A stretch of 64,000 nucleotides of DNA from Spongisporangium articulatum (GCF_044465595.1 NZ_JBITLV010000001.1:310001-374000), one strand, 5' to 3'; positions 32,809 through 41,900 are shown, counted from the stretch's first letter. Notes: generated from the letters alone by a model not told the origin. Program-made: numbers and translations.

Positions 32809-34071
32809 TCAGGCGTGCGCGGCGGCCTCGGCGGCGATGTCCGTGCGGTGGTGACCGCCGGGCAGGTCGATCCGGGCGACGGCGGCGTAGGCGGCGTCGC
32901 GTGCGGCCGCCAGCGTGGGGCCCGTGCCCACGACCGACAGGACGCGACCGCCGGCGCTGACCAGGGCACCGTCGGCGTTGCGGGCCACCCCGGCCGCCAC
33001 GACCCAGCTGTTCTCCCCCTCAGCCGCACCGATGCCGGTGATGACGTCGCCGGCCTTCGGGTCCGCCGGGTACCCGGCCGCCGCGAGAACCACCGTCACC
33101 GCGGCGGTCTCGCGCCAGATCAGGGGCGGGTGCGCGGCCAGGGTGCCGTTCGCGGCGGCCAGCAGCAGGCCGCCCAGAGGCGTGGCCAGGCGGGGCAGGA
33201 CGACCTGCGTCTCGGGGTCGCCGAACCGGGCGTTGAACTCGATCACCTTGACGCCGCGCTTGGTCAGCACCAGCCCGCAGTACAGCAGGCCCGCGAAAGG
33301 CGTTCCCCGGCGAGCCATCTCGTCGACGGTCGGCTGTGCGACGCCGCGCACGACGTCGTCCACCAGTGAGGCCGGGGCCCACGGCAGCGGCGAGTACGCG
33401 CCCATCCCACCGGTGTTCGGGCCGGCGTCGCCGTCCAGCGCGCGCTTGAAGTCCTGGGCCGGGGCCAGCGGGACGACGGTCGAACCGTCGGTGACGCAGA
33501 ACAGCGAGATCTCCGGCCCGGCCAGGAACTCCTCGACGACGACCCGCCCGCCCGGCTTGGCCAGACACTGCGCGGCGTGGCCCAGCGCCGCGGCCATGTC
33601 GTCGGTGACGACGACCCCCTTGCCCGCCGCCAGCCCGTCGTCCTTCACCACGTGCGGAGCGCCGAGCTCGGTGAGGGCGGAGGCCACCTCGTCGATCGAC
33701 GTGCACACCCGCGCCTCCGCCGTGGGTACCCCGGCGGCGGCCATGACGTCCTTGGCGAAGGCCTTCGACCCCTCCAGCTGCGCGGCGGCCCCGGTCGGCC
33801 CGAAGCAGGCGATCCCGGCCGCGCGCACGGCGTCCCCGACCCCGGCGACGAGCGGCGCCTCCGGGCCGACGACCACCAGGTCGACGCCGAGGGAGGTGGC
33901 CAGCGCCCCGACGGCCTCGGGGTCGGTGGCCTGGACGGCGTGGCAGTGGGCCAACGCCGCGATCCCCGGGTTGCCCGGAGCGGCGTGCAGCTCGGTGACC
34001 TCGGGGTCGGCGGCCAGGGCGCGGGTCAGGGCGTGCTCGCGCGCGCCGTTGCCGATCAGCAGAACCTTCAC
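32809..34071 (-). CDS. purD: Phosphoribosylamine-glycine ligase (GAR synthetase)
   Basis: ATP-grasp enzyme of the second purine step. 420 residues: Leu-Leu-Ile-Gly-Asn-Gly-Ala-Arg-Glu-His-Ala at the N-terminus, Ala-Pro-Gly-Asn-Pro-Gly-Ile, Val-Val-Gly-Pro-Glu-Ala-Pro-Leu, Lys-Asp-Asp-Gly-Leu-Ala-Ala-Gly-Lys-Gly-Val and Phe-Asn-Ala-Arg-Phe-Gly-Asp-Pro-Glu-Thr-Gln are all family signatures. It starts 9 nt after the GDPD stop and ends the aminotransferase-GDPD-purD operon. Confidence 0.95.
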   Translation of the reverse strand: MKVLLIGNGAREHALTRALAADPEVTELHAAPGNPGIAALAHCHAVQATDPEAVGALATSLGVDLVVVGPEAPLVAGVGDAVRAAGIACFGPTGAAAQLEGSKAFAKDVMAAAGVPTAEARVCTSIDEVASALTELGAPHVVKDDGLAAGKGVVVTDDMAAALGHAAQCLAKPGGRVVVEEFLAGPEISLFCVTDGSTVVPLAPAQDFKRALDGDAGPNTGGMGAYSPLPWAPASLVDDVVRGVAQPTVDEMARRGTPFAGLLYCGLVLTKRGVKVIEFNARFGDPETQVVLPRLATPLGGLLLAAANGTLAAHPPLIWRETAAVTVVLAAAGYPADPKAGDVITGIGAAEGENSWVVAAGVARNADGALVSAGGRVLSVVGTGPTLAAARDAAYAAVARIDLPGGHHRTDIAAEAAAHA

Positions 34072-34080
34072 GCCCCGACC

Positions 34081-34809
34081 CTACCGACCTCCAGGACCCG
34101 GCCGGACGCCCTCGAAGATGACGTTGGCGTCGTACTGGCGGGCCAGCTCCAGGTGCCGCTCGGTCGTGACGGTCCACAGCAGCACCGGGACTTCGAGCAG
34201 CCGCCGCCACAGCGCCAGCGAGGCGTCGCGGACGGCCTCGATGTCGTAGCCGATGAACTGGGGGCGGGTCAGTGGGCTGGCGACCATGCTGCGCAGCAGC
34301 CACTTCTGTGCGGCCGGTACCGATACGCCGGCGAAGTCACCGGACAGCTGGCCGCGCGGGACGTCGGGGGCGTGCGCCCGCAGCCACAGCAGCACCCGCG
34401 GGTCGAACGACTGGACGGCGGTCGGCGCGGACCGGCCGGCCAGCGCCGCCATCACGGCCGGGCCGATCACGTCGGCCGGGATGTTCGGCTTGACCTCGAC
34501 CAGCAGCGGCGCCGACCCGGCGGCCGCCACGGCCTCAGCCAGGGTCGGGATGCCGAAGTCCGTTCCGTCGAGGCGCAGGTCGCGCAGCACCGAGGCGGGC
34601 TCCTCGGCGACCACGAGCCGCTTGCCGGTGACCCGTTCGGTGTCGAGGTCGTGAATCACGACCGGCACCCCGTCGGCACTCAGCCGCACGTCGAACTCGA
34701 TCGCGTACCCGGCCTCGGCGGCGGCCGCGAACGCACCGAGGCTGTTCTCCGGGAGCTGCGCGTCGTGCAGCCCCCGGTGCGCGACGGGTAACTCCCGCAA
34801 CCACGTCAC
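34081..34809 (-). CDS. Glycerophosphodiester phosphodiesterase
   Basis: 242 residues; hydrolyses glycerophosphodiesters to glycerol-3-phosphate and an alcohol. GDPD motifs: Ala-His11-Arg-Gly-Leu-His-Asp, Glu-Phe-Asp-Val-Arg-Leu-Ser-Ala-Asp-Gly, Val-Val-Ile-His-Asp, and Leu-Val-Glu-Val-Lys-Pro-Asn. The catalytic His pair and metal acids are present. No signal peptide, so cytoplasmic. GTG 34809 overlaps the aminotransferase stop (GTGA) and sets the start. Confidence 0.9.
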   Translation of the reverse strand: MTWLRELPVAHRGLHDAQLPENSLGAFAAAAEAGYAIEFDVRLSADGVPVVIHDLDTERVTGKRLVVAEEPASVLRDLRLDGTDFGIPTLAEAVAAAGSAPLLVEVKPNIPADVIGPAVMAALAGRSAPTAVQSFDPRVLLWLRAHAPDVPRGQLSGDFAGVSVPAAQKWLLRSMVASPLTRPQFIGYDIEAVRDASLALWRRLLEVPVLLWTVTTERHLELARQYDANVIFEGVRPGPGGR

Positions 34810-36263
34810 AGCGAGGCCTCCACCTCCGCGAGCGCCTCGGCGAGCAGGCCGATGCCGTACCGGGCCTCGTCGTCGGTGATGTTCAGCGCCGGGACGACGT
34901 GGGTGCGGCTGCCGTTGATGAACGGCAGCAGCCCGAGCCGCTTGCAGGCGGCGGCCAGAACGCCCATGGCGGGCGAGGTGCCGAACCCGCCGGGGGTCAG
35001 CGGTTCCCGGGAGTCCTTGTCCCGCACGAGTTCCAGCGCCCAGAAGCAGCCGAGGCCGCGCACCTCCCCGACGATCCCGCTGTCGGCGGCCAGCTTCACC
35101 AGCTCGGGCCCGATCACCTCCCGGCCGAGCCGGTCGGCGTTCTCGATCAGCCGCTCGTCGGTGAGCACGCCGATGTTGGCGACCGCCGCCGCGCAGCCCA
35201 GCGGGTGCCCGCTGTACGTGAGACCACCCGGGAACGCACGGGTCTTGAAGGAGTTCGCGATGTCCTCGCTGATCAGCACCCCGCCCAGCGGCACGTACCC
35301 GGAGTTCACGCCCTTGGCGAAGGTGATCAGGTCGGGCGCCGTGACCGCGCCGCCGACCGGCTTCCACTCCCCGGGCGTCCCGGTCGGGGCCTCGTCGGCC
35401 AGCTCGCACGCGAACCAGCGGCCCGACCGGCCGAACCCGGACATCACCTCGTCGGCGATCCAGACGATGCCGTGCCGGTCGCACAGCTCACGCACCCCGC
35501 GCAGGTACCCGGCGGGCGGGACCATGATGCCCGCCGTCCCCGGGATCGACTCCAGGACGAGCGCCGCGATGGTCGACGGGCCCTCCAGGGCGATCGTCTG
35601 CTCCAGGTGCTCCAGCGCCCGCGCGCACTCCTCCTCCTCGGAGGTGGCGTGGAACGCCGACCGGTACGGGTAGGGCCCGAAGAAGTGGACGACGCCCTCG
35701 GCGCCGTAGTCGTTCGGCCAGCGCCGCGCGTCCCCGGTCAGGTTGATCGCCGTGGTCGTGTTGCCGTGGTAGCTGCGGTAGCGGCTGAGCACCTTGCGGC
35801 GGCCGGTGTGCAGCCGGGCCATGCGCACCGCGTTCTCGATCGCGTCGGCGCCGCCGTTGGTGAAGAACACCTGCCGGAACGCATCGCCCGGGGCGCGCTC
35901 GACGATCAGCCGGGCCGCCTCGGAACGCGACTCGACCGCGTGCTGCGGGGCGATGGTCCCCAGCGTCGCGGCCTGCTCGGTGATCGCCGCGACCACCCGC
36001 GGGTGGTTGAACCCGAGCTGGGTGAACACCAGCTGCCCGGAGAAGTCGAGATGGGCCCGCCCCTCGCCGTCCAGCACCCACGAGCCCTGCGCCCCGGTGG
36101 CGACGAACGGGTCACGCCCGTCCTGCGCCAGCCACGAGTGGAAGACGTACTGCAGGTCCAGCTCCTTGGTCCGGGCGGGGGAGCCGGGGCCGGACGACGG
36201 GAGCGGCTGCGGGTGCGCCGGTGCGGTGGAGGGGAGGGTGCGTCCGTCGTCCAGGCTCGTCAT
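34806..36263 (-). CDS. Class III PLP-dependent aminotransferase
   Basis: 485 residues. PLP-binding lysine is Lys317 in Leu-Ile-Thr-Phe-Ala-Lys-Gly-Val-Asn-Ser-Gly-Tyr. The cofactor aspartate is Asp271 in Ile-Ala-Asp-Glu-Val-Met-Ser-Gly-Phe-Gly-Arg-Ser-Gly, and Phe-Thr-Asn-Gly-Gly-Ala-Asp-Ala binds the phosphate. The sequence is of the omega-amino acid or taurine/diamine:pyruvate group; the polyamine importer elsewhere in the window is compatible with a diamine role, but specificity is not proven. TAGGCT (36271-36276 minus) lies 7 nt before the ATG. Only 23 nt separate it from the divergent FUSC gene. Confidence 0.87.
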   Translation of the reverse strand: MTSLDDGRTLPSTAPAHPQPLPSSGPGSPARTKELDLQYVFHSWLAQDGRDPFVATGAQGSWVLDGEGRAHLDFSGQLVFTQLGFNHPRVVAAITEQAATLGTIAPQHAVESRSEAARLIVERAPGDAFRQVFFTNGGADAIENAVRMARLHTGRRKVLSRYRSYHGNTTTAINLTGDARRWPNDYGAEGVVHFFGPYPYRSAFHATSEEEECARALEHLEQTIALEGPSTIAALVLESIPGTAGIMVPPAGYLRGVRELCDRHGIVWIADEVMSGFGRSGRWFACELADEAPTGTPGEWKPVGGAVTAPDLITFAKGVNSGYVPLGGVLISEDIANSFKTRAFPGGLTYSGHPLGCAAAVANIGVLTDERLIENADRLGREVIGPELVKLAADSGIVGEVRGLGCFWALELVRDKDSREPLTPGGFGTSPAMGVLAAACKRLGLLPFINGSRTHVVPALNITDDEARYGIGLLAEALAEVEASL

Positions 36264-36286
36264 GTCATCCAGCCTACTTTCGCGGC

Positions 36287-37387
36287 GTGCGCGAGTCTGT
36301 ACCCGTGAAGCCGGCGGTCGAGCGGTACGTGCAGGAGCATCTGCGAGCCGGCTTGGGGCGGGTCCGCGACGCCCGCTGGAGCGTGATGCAGTGCGCGCTC
36401 GCGGCGATGCTGGCCTGGTCCCTGGCCAGCGACGTGATCGGTCACGCGCAGGCGTTCTACGCCCCCGTCGCGGCGGTCGTCTGCCTCGGGGTGTCGAACG
36501 GGCAGCGGATTCGCCGGGTGCTCGAACTGGCCGTCGGGGTCACCGTGGGGGTGGGGATCGCGGACCTGCTCTACAGCCAGGTCGGGTCCGGGACGTGGCA
36601 GATCGGGCTGGTCGTGGCGGTGGCGCTGCTGGCCGCCCAGTTCCTGGGCGGCGGGCCGCTGGCCACCAACCAGGCCGCCGTCCAGGCCTCGTTCCTGATC
36701 GCCCTGCCGGCGGCGGCCGGGCACGGGCTCGGCCGCTGGGAGGACGCCCTGATCGGCGGGGTCTGCGCCCTGCTGGTCGCGGCGGTGCTGCCGCCCGACC
36801 CGATCCCGCCGGTCCGCCGGCACGCCCGCGCGCTGATCACCGAGCTGGCCGAGGTCGTCGAGGCCGCGGCCGCGGCGATCCGGACCGGCGACCCGGCCCT
36901 GGCCGACGCCACCCTCGACCGGGCCCGGCGCACCCAGGCCGACGTCGAGCGCTGGACCGACGCCCTGCGCGGGGCCGACGAGATCACCACCCTGTCGCCG
37001 CTGCGCCGCCGTCATCGGGCCGAGCTGCGCCGGTACCGGCTGGCCCTGGTCGGGCTGGACCGGGCGACCCGGAACATGCGGGTCGCCGTCCGCCGCGTGG
37101 CCGCCGACCTCGACCAGGGGCACCCGCTGCCCGAGCCGCTGGCCGGCGTCCTGCACGACCTGGGCCGCGTCCTGCACGCCCTGCACGACGAGGTGGGCCG
37201 CGACCCGAGCCTGGGCCGCACCAGCGACGAACTCGTCGGCCTGGCCGCCCGGCTCGACCCGGCCCGGCTGGAGGCGACGTCGTTCTCGGCGACCGTCGTC
37301 CTCGGCCAGGTGCGCTCGGCGGTGGTCGACCTGCTCGGGGCCGTCGGGTTCGGGCTCGCCGACGCCCGGGCCAAGCTGGCCGGGTGA
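36287..37387 (+). CDS. FUSC-type aromatic acid exporter-like membrane protein
   Basis: About 366 residues. The N-terminal half has four to six hydrophobic helices beginning Val-Met-Gln-Cys-Ala-Leu-Ala-Ala-Met-Leu-Ala-Trp and Phe-Tyr-Ala-Pro-Val-Ala-Ala-Val-Val, the usual opening of FUSC/ArAE proteins. The C-terminal half is a long helical cytoplasmic region rich in Arg, Ala and Leu. GTG 36287 is used; GTG 36305 is an alternative and neither has a good ribosome site. Such proteins export aromatic or phenolic acids or stabilise membranes; substrate unknown. Confidence 0.75.
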   Translation: MRESVPVKPAVERYVQEHLRAGLGRVRDARWSVMQCALAAMLAWSLASDVIGHAQAFYAPVAAVVCLGVSNGQRIRRVLELAVGVTVGVGIADLLYSQVGSGTWQIGLVVAVALLAAQFLGGGPLATNQAAVQASFLIALPAAAGHGLGRWEDALIGGVCALLVAAVLPPDPIPPVRRHARALITELAEVVEAAAAAIRTGDPALADATLDRARRTQADVERWTDALRGADEITTLSPLRRRHRAELRRYRLALVGLDRATRNMRVAVRRVAADLDQGHPLPEPLAGVLHDLGRVLHALHDEVGRDPSLGRTSDELVGLAARLDPARLEATSFSATVVLGQVRSAVVDLLGAVGFGLADARAKLAG

Positions 37388-37491
37388 GCCGCGCGACATC
37401 GGCGAGGCTGCGTCCGAAATGCGGTTACGTCACACTGGTGATCGGCCGCAACGCTGCGGGACCGACCCACCCGACCGCCGCACCCCGGCAG

Positions 37492-38634
37492 GTGAGTACC
37501 CGTGAGCAGCACGTGAGCAGCCCCCTCGACGGCTTCAGCGTGCTCGTGACGGCCAGCCGGCGGACCGCGGAGTGGGCCGCCGCCTTCGCCCGCCAGGGTG
37601 CCCACGTGACGCTGGCTCCGACGCTGTCGATCGAACCGCTGCCCGACCTCGAGGCGATGCTGGCGGCCACCCGCGAACTGATCGCCGACCCGCCCCAGGA
37701 CGTCGTGGTGACCACGGCGATCGGCTGGCGCGGCTGGCAGGAGGCGGCCGAGACACACGGGCTGGAACCGCAGCTGAGCGAGCTGGTGGGGGCCGCGCGG
37801 GTGTGGGCCCGCGGGCCGAAGGTGCGTGGGGCGCTGCACGGCGCCGGGCTGGCCGACTCGGTCGTCGAACCACCCGCCGGCGTGGTCGCGGAGACCGGCG
37901 CCGGGGTGGTCAGCCGGCTGCTGGCCGAGGGGGTGCAGGGCCGGCGGATCGCCGTCCAGCTGTACGGCAGCGCCGACCTCGACGCGCTGGAGGCGTTGCG
38001 CGGGGCCGGCGCGGACGTCGTCCCCGTGCCCGTCTACCGGTGGGGGCCGGCGCCCGACCCGGCCGCCGTCGACCGGGCGGTCGGGCAGGTCTGCACGGGC
38101 GGGTACGACGCGGCGGTGTTCGCGAGTGCGCCGGGCGTACGGGCCTTCCTGGACGCCGCCCGCCGCCTCGAGCGGTACGCGGAGGTCCTCGAGGCCCTGC
38201 GCGGGCCGGTGGTGCCCGCCGCCGTCGGTCCGGTCACGGCTGCCCCGCTGCGCGAGGTCGGGCTGGAACCCGTCGTGCCCGAACGGTTCCGGCTGGGGGC
38301 CACGGTCCGGGTGCTGGCCGCCCGGCTGGCCGAAGGCGTGCGCTCGCTGGCGTTGCCGGACGGCGGGTGCCTGGAACTGCGCGGCCGGGTCGCCTCCGTG
38401 GACGGCGAGAGCGTCACCCTGACACCCGCGCAGCTGGCGCTGCTGCGCCGGCTGTCCGACCGCCCGGGTGAGGTGGTGGCCCGCGAGCAGTTGCTGGACG
38501 CCCTGCCGGGCACCTCGGGGGACGGGCACGCGGTGGAGGTGACGGTGGCCCGGTTGCGGGCGGCGTTACCCCGGGCCGAGCTGATCCAGACCGTGGTGAA
38601 GCGGGGCTACCGGTTGGCGGTTTCGCGGGGCTGA
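37492..38634 (+). CDS. nnaR: Uroporphyrinogen-III synthase-like/winged-helix fusion, nitrate-nitrite assimilation regulator (NnaR type)
   Basis: About 380 residues. Residues 10-275 form a HemD fold (Val-Leu-Val-Thr-Ala-Ser-Arg-Arg; Thr-Thr-Ala-Ile-Gly-Trp-Arg; Ala-Val-Phe-Ala-Ser-Ala-Pro-Gly-Val; Ala-Ala-Val-Gly-Pro-Val-Thr). The last 90 residues are an OmpR-type wHTH (Leu-Thr-Pro-Ala-Gln-Leu-Ala-Leu-Leu; Glu-Val-Thr-Val-Ala-Arg-Leu-Arg; Val-Val-Lys-Arg-Gly-Tyr-Arg-Leu). This is the architecture of actinobacterial NnaR, which co-activates nitrite reductase genes with GlnR. It converges on nirBD, 13 nt away. GTG 37513 is an alternative start. It may also make siroheme precursor for NirB. Confidence 0.85.
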   Translation: MSTREQHVSSPLDGFSVLVTASRRTAEWAAAFARQGAHVTLAPTLSIEPLPDLEAMLAATRELIADPPQDVVVTTAIGWRGWQEAAETHGLEPQLSELVGAARVWARGPKVRGALHGAGLADSVVEPPAGVVAETGAGVVSRLLAEGVQGRRIAVQLYGSADLDALEALRGAGADVVPVPVYRWGPAPDPAAVDRAVGQVCTGGYDAAVFASAPGVRAFLDAARRLERYAEVLEALRGPVVPAAVGPVTAAPLREVGLEPVVPERFRLGATVRVLAARLAEGVRSLALPDGGCLELRGRVASVDGESVTLTPAQLALLRRLSDRPGEVVAREQLLDALPGTSGDGHAVEVTVARLRAALPRAELIQTVVKRGYRLAVSRG

Positions 38635-38652
38635 CCCGTAGTCGGGGTCAGC
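38630..38652. terminator. Bidirectional hairpin between nnaR and nirD
   Basis: GCTGACCC (38630-38637) and GGGTCAGC (38645-38652) pair with a 7-nt loop. The arms contain both stop codons (nnaR TGA, nirD TGA on the other strand), so one 8-bp hairpin serves two convergent genes. Confidence 0.55.
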
Positions 38653-38962
38653 ACTCGATCACCAGTTCACCGCCCTCGACCCGGACGTCGTAGGTCGTCA
38701 ACGGTTCCTGACCGGACGTCGAGCAGCCGGTGGCCAGGTCGAAGGCGTGCAGGTGCAGCGGACAGACCACGACGTGCTCGTCGGCCTGCCCGTCGGCGAT
38801 CGGACCGCCCGAGTGCGTGCAGCGGGCCGACACGGCCCGCACGGCACCGGATCTCAGGCGGAACACGGCGACCTGCTCGGCGCCCACCGCAAACGCGCGG
38901 CCCTCGCCGGGCGGGATCTGGTCCAGCGGACCGAGCCGGTAGGTGGACGTCGTGGCGGTCAC
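38648..38962 (-). CDS. nirD: Nitrite reductase (NADH) small subunit, Rieske type
   Basis: 104 residues. It retains a complete Rieske [2Fe-2S] pattern, Cys-Thr-His then 16 residues then Cys-Pro-Leu-His, where the E. coli NirD lacks such ligands. It partners NirB in the NADH-dependent six-electron reduction of nitrite to ammonium in the cytoplasm. GTG 38962 overlaps the nirB stop (GTGA), fixing the start. It is the last gene of the nir operon. Confidence 0.92.
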   Translation of the reverse strand: MTATTSTYRLGPLDQIPPGEGRAFAVGAEQVAVFRLRSGAVRAVSARCTHSGGPIADGQADEHVVVCPLHLHAFDLATGCSTSGQEPLTTYDVRVEGGELVIEC

Positions 38963-41532
38963 TGCTGCCCCGCCGGTTCCTCGGCCCGGACCGGCGCGAC
39001 GGCCGGCCGGGGCGCCCGAGGGTCGCCGTCCAGGGACTCGGCCGCCCGGCCGCCGAGCGCGGTGGATCCGTCCCGGACCGGCACCTGGGGCAGCGAGATC
39101 AACGGCAGCGACGGGCGGAACTGCCCGGGGACCGCCGGGTCCTGGCCCTCCTTCCACGGGTCCCGGTAGGCGTCGACGGCTTCCTGGATGCGCGCGTCGA
39201 GACCGGCGGCCGTGCCCTCGGCGTCGTCGACCACGACCGCCTGCACGGTCTGGAGACCGACCCGCGGGACGAAGGCGTACGTGCGCTCCAGCCACTTGGC
39301 GTTCTCGCGGTAGTACTGGATGAACCGGCCGACCAGCGTGATCACCTCCTCCGGTGTGTCGACGGTGGTGAGCAGGTCACCCTTGCGGATGTGCGCTCCC
39401 GCCGCCCCACCGACGTAGATCTCCCAGCGGCCGCCCGCGACGGCGACCACTCCGACGTCCTTCACGTAGCTCTCGGCGCAGTTGCGGGAGCAGCCGCTGA
39501 CCGCCAGCTTCAGCTTGCCCGGCCCCTCGATGCCCTGGAACCGGGTCTCCAGCGCCACCCCGAGGGCGGTCGAGTCGCCGAGGCCGAACCGGCAGAAGTC
39601 CGCCCCCACACAGGTCTTCACGGTGCGGAAGCTCTTCCCGTACGCGTAGCCCGACGGCATGTCGAGGTCGGCCCACACCTTCGGCAGGTCCTCCTTGCGC
39701 AGGCCGAGCAGGTCGATCCGCTGCCCGCCCGTGAGCTTCACCATCGGCACGTCGTACTTCTCCGCCACGTCGGCGATCCGGCGCAGCTGGTCGGGTGAGG
39801 TGATGCCGCCCTTCATCTGCGGCACCACCGAGAACGTGCCGTCGCGCTGGATGTTCGCGTGCACCCGGTCGTTGATGAACCGCCCGTCGCGCTCGTCGAC
39901 GAAGTCGTCGGGCCACATCATCCGCAGCAGCGAGGTGAGGCCCATCTTGCTCTTCGCATCCTCCTCGCCACCGGGGGCCAGGGCGGCGAACACGGCCGAC
40001 ACCGAGTACAGCCGCAGCTCCCGGATACGTTCCATCAGTTCGGGTTTGGCCAGCGGGATGCCGGGCACGTAGTAGTGCTCGGCCGGATCGACCTCCATGT
40101 CGTCGCCGGCCGCCCACTCGACGATCTGCGCCACGAGCGACTTGCACGACCCGCAGCCCTTACCGGCCCGGGTCGTGTCCATCACGCCGCCGACCGTCTT
40201 GCAGCCGCTCTGCACGCACGCGACCAGATCCCCCTTGCTGACCCCGTTGCAGTTGCAGACCTGCTGCGCGTCGGGCATCTCGGCCGGGCCGACCTCCTCC
40301 GTCGGGCCGCCGATGTCGAACATCAGCGCGGCCCGCTGCTCGGGCAGCGGCTGGGAGCCGTCGAAGGCCTGCATGAGGAAGGAGACCTTGGCGCTCTCGC
40401 CGACCACGGTCGCACCGATCAGCCGGTCGTCGCGGATCACGATGCTCTTGTAGACCCCCCGCCGGGGTTCGGAGAACACGATGTGCTCGTCGTCGTCGCG
40501 CTCGGGGGCCGTGACGCCCATCGAGGCGACGTCGACCCCGGCCACCTTCAGCTTGGTGGCGATCCGCGAACCGTGGTACTCCGCCCCGGGATTCGCGCCC
40601 GTCACCACGTCGGCCAGCACGCGGGCCTGGTCCCACAGCGGGGCGACCAGCCCGTAGACCTGGTCGCGGTGCTGCACGCACTCACCGACCGCGAAGACGT
40701 GCTCGTCGTCGACGGAACGCATCTGGTCGTCCACGACGATGGCCCGCTCGACCGTGAACCCGCTGGTCTCGGCGACCGCCACGTTGGGGCGCACGCCGGC
40801 GGCCACGACCACCATGTCGCACGGGATGGTCCGGCCGTCGGCCAGTTTCACGCCCTCCACCCGCTCGTCACCGTAGATCTCGGTGGTCATCGCGTCGGTG
40901 AGCACCGTGATGCCGAGCTTCTCCACGCTGGCCTGGAGGATCTCGCCACCGGCCGGGTCGAGCTGCATGTTCATCAGGTGGCCCATGGCGTGCAGCAGCG
41001 TGATCTGCAGGCCGTGCCCTTGCAACCCGCGGGCCGCCTCGAGCCCGAGCAGGCCGCCGCCGATCACGACGGCGCGCTCGTGGTCGCGCGCGTAGGCGAC
41101 CATGCGACGCGTGTCGTCGATCGTCCGGAATGCGAAGACGCCCTGGTGGAAGCCGCGTTTCGGGTTGCGCGCGCCCGGGATGGGCGGGACGAACGCGTGC
41201 GACCCGGTCGCCAGTACCAGCGTGTCGTATGACGTCACCGACCCGTCGTCGGCGTGCACCTGCCGGGCGTGCCGGTCGATCCGGACGATGCGGCGCGGGG
41301 CGTGCAGCGTGACACCGTTGTGCTCGTACCAGGCCAGGTCGTTGAGGAAGATGCCGTCCTCGGTCTCCTCACCGGACAGCACGTGGGAGAGCATGATCCG
41401 GTTGTAGTTGCCGTACGGCTCGTCGCCGAACATCGTGATGTCGAACTGGTCGCCGCCGCCGCGGGCCAGGATCTCCTCGACCGTGCGGGCGCCGGCCATC
41501 CCGTTGCCGACCACCACCAGCCGGCGCTTCAT
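38959..41532 (-). CDS. nirB: Nitrite reductase (NADH) large subunit
   Basis: 857 residues. The N-terminal FAD/NADH domain starts Val-Val-Val-Gly-Asn-Gly-Met-Ala-Gly, with Val-Ile-Gly-Gly-Gly-Leu-Leu-Gly-Leu-Glu later. A BFD-like [2Fe-2S] domain follows (Cys-Asn-Cys-Asn-Gly-Val-Ser-Lys-Gly; Gly-Cys-Gly-Ser-Cys-Lys). The ferredoxin-like half domain and the siroheme/[4Fe-4S] domain have Cys-Val-Gly-Ala-Asp-Phe-Cys and Cys-Ser-Arg-Asn-Cys. All cofactor ligands are present. The C-terminal 60 residues are Pro/Ala/Arg-rich and beyond the usual end. ATG 41532 overlaps the stop of the 123-residue gene. Confidence 0.95.
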   Translation of the reverse strand: MKRRLVVVGNGMAGARTVEEILARGGGDQFDITMFGDEPYGNYNRIMLSHVLSGEETEDGIFLNDLAWYEHNGVTLHAPRRIVRIDRHARQVHADDGSVTSYDTLVLATGSHAFVPPIPGARNPKRGFHQGVFAFRTIDDTRRMVAYARDHERAVVIGGGLLGLEAARGLQGHGLQITLLHAMGHLMNMQLDPAGGEILQASVEKLGITVLTDAMTTEIYGDERVEGVKLADGRTIPCDMVVVAAGVRPNVAVAETSGFTVERAIVVDDQMRSVDDEHVFAVGECVQHRDQVYGLVAPLWDQARVLADVVTGANPGAEYHGSRIATKLKVAGVDVASMGVTAPERDDDEHIVFSEPRRGVYKSIVIRDDRLIGATVVGESAKVSFLMQAFDGSQPLPEQRAALMFDIGGPTEEVGPAEMPDAQQVCNCNGVSKGDLVACVQSGCKTVGGVMDTTRAGKGCGSCKSLVAQIVEWAAGDDMEVDPAEHYYVPGIPLAKPELMERIRELRLYSVSAVFAALAPGGEEDAKSKMGLTSLLRMMWPDDFVDERDGRFINDRVHANIQRDGTFSVVPQMKGGITSPDQLRRIADVAEKYDVPMVKLTGGQRIDLLGLRKEDLPKVWADLDMPSGYAYGKSFRTVKTCVGADFCRFGLGDSTALGVALETRFQGIEGPGKLKLAVSGCSRNCAESYVKDVGVVAVAGGRWEIYVGGAAGAHIRKGDLLTTVDTPEEVITLVGRFIQYYRENAKWLERTYAFVPRVGLQTVQAVVVDDAEGTAAGLDARIQEAVDAYRDPWKEGQDPAVPGQFRPSLPLISLPQVPVRDGSTALGGRAAESLDGDPRAPRPAVAPVRAEEPAGQQ

Positions 41533-41900
41533 ACCTCCACCAGCCCCAGGTCGATCACCACGGTGCCCGAGACACCCTCGGGCGCCGCCAGGTACAGCTC
41601 GATGACGGTTCCGCCGGGCAGGTCCTCGACCACCCGCAGCGGCACGTGCACATCGCCCTTGGCGCTGATCGGGAAGTAGCGCATCGGCACCCCGTCGCGG
41701 GTCAGCACGAGGGTGACGAGCTCGTCGCTGGAGTTGCCGCCCCGGAAGTACAGGGCCTGGGCCACGACGCCGGGGGCCACGACGTGGCGCAACGACTCGT
41801 GCAGCGGTTCGGCCTTCTCGAGACCGGCCCCACTGAACGGGAAGACGCCTTGCAGGAAGCGGGGTCTGGTGTACACGAAGGGCTCCTCGGAGTGGGTCAC
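41529..41900 (-). CDS. Hypothetical 123-residue protein in the nir operon
   Basis: I do not recognise the family. From GTG 41900 (GTG 41906 is an alternative) the protein has aromatic-rich Tyr-Thr-Arg-Pro-Arg-Phe-Leu-Gln-Gly-Val-Phe-Pro-Phe-Ser-Gly-Ala near the start. Alternating hydrophobic strands follow (Val-Ala-Gln-Ala-Leu-Tyr-Phe-Arg-Gly-Gly-Asn-Ser-Ser; Val-Val-Ile-Asp-Leu), suggesting a small beta-sandwich, without signal peptide or cysteines. Its stop overlaps the nirB start, and it lies 16 nt after the molybdopterin-domain gene, so it is co-translated with nitrite reductase and may assist it. Confidence 0.6.
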   Translation of the reverse strand: MTHSEEPFVYTRPRFLQGVFPFSGAGLEKAEPLHESLRHVVAPGVVAQALYFRGGNSSDELVTLVLTRDGVPMRYFPISAKGDVHVPLRVVEDLPGGTVIELYLAAPEGVSGTVVIDLGLVEV

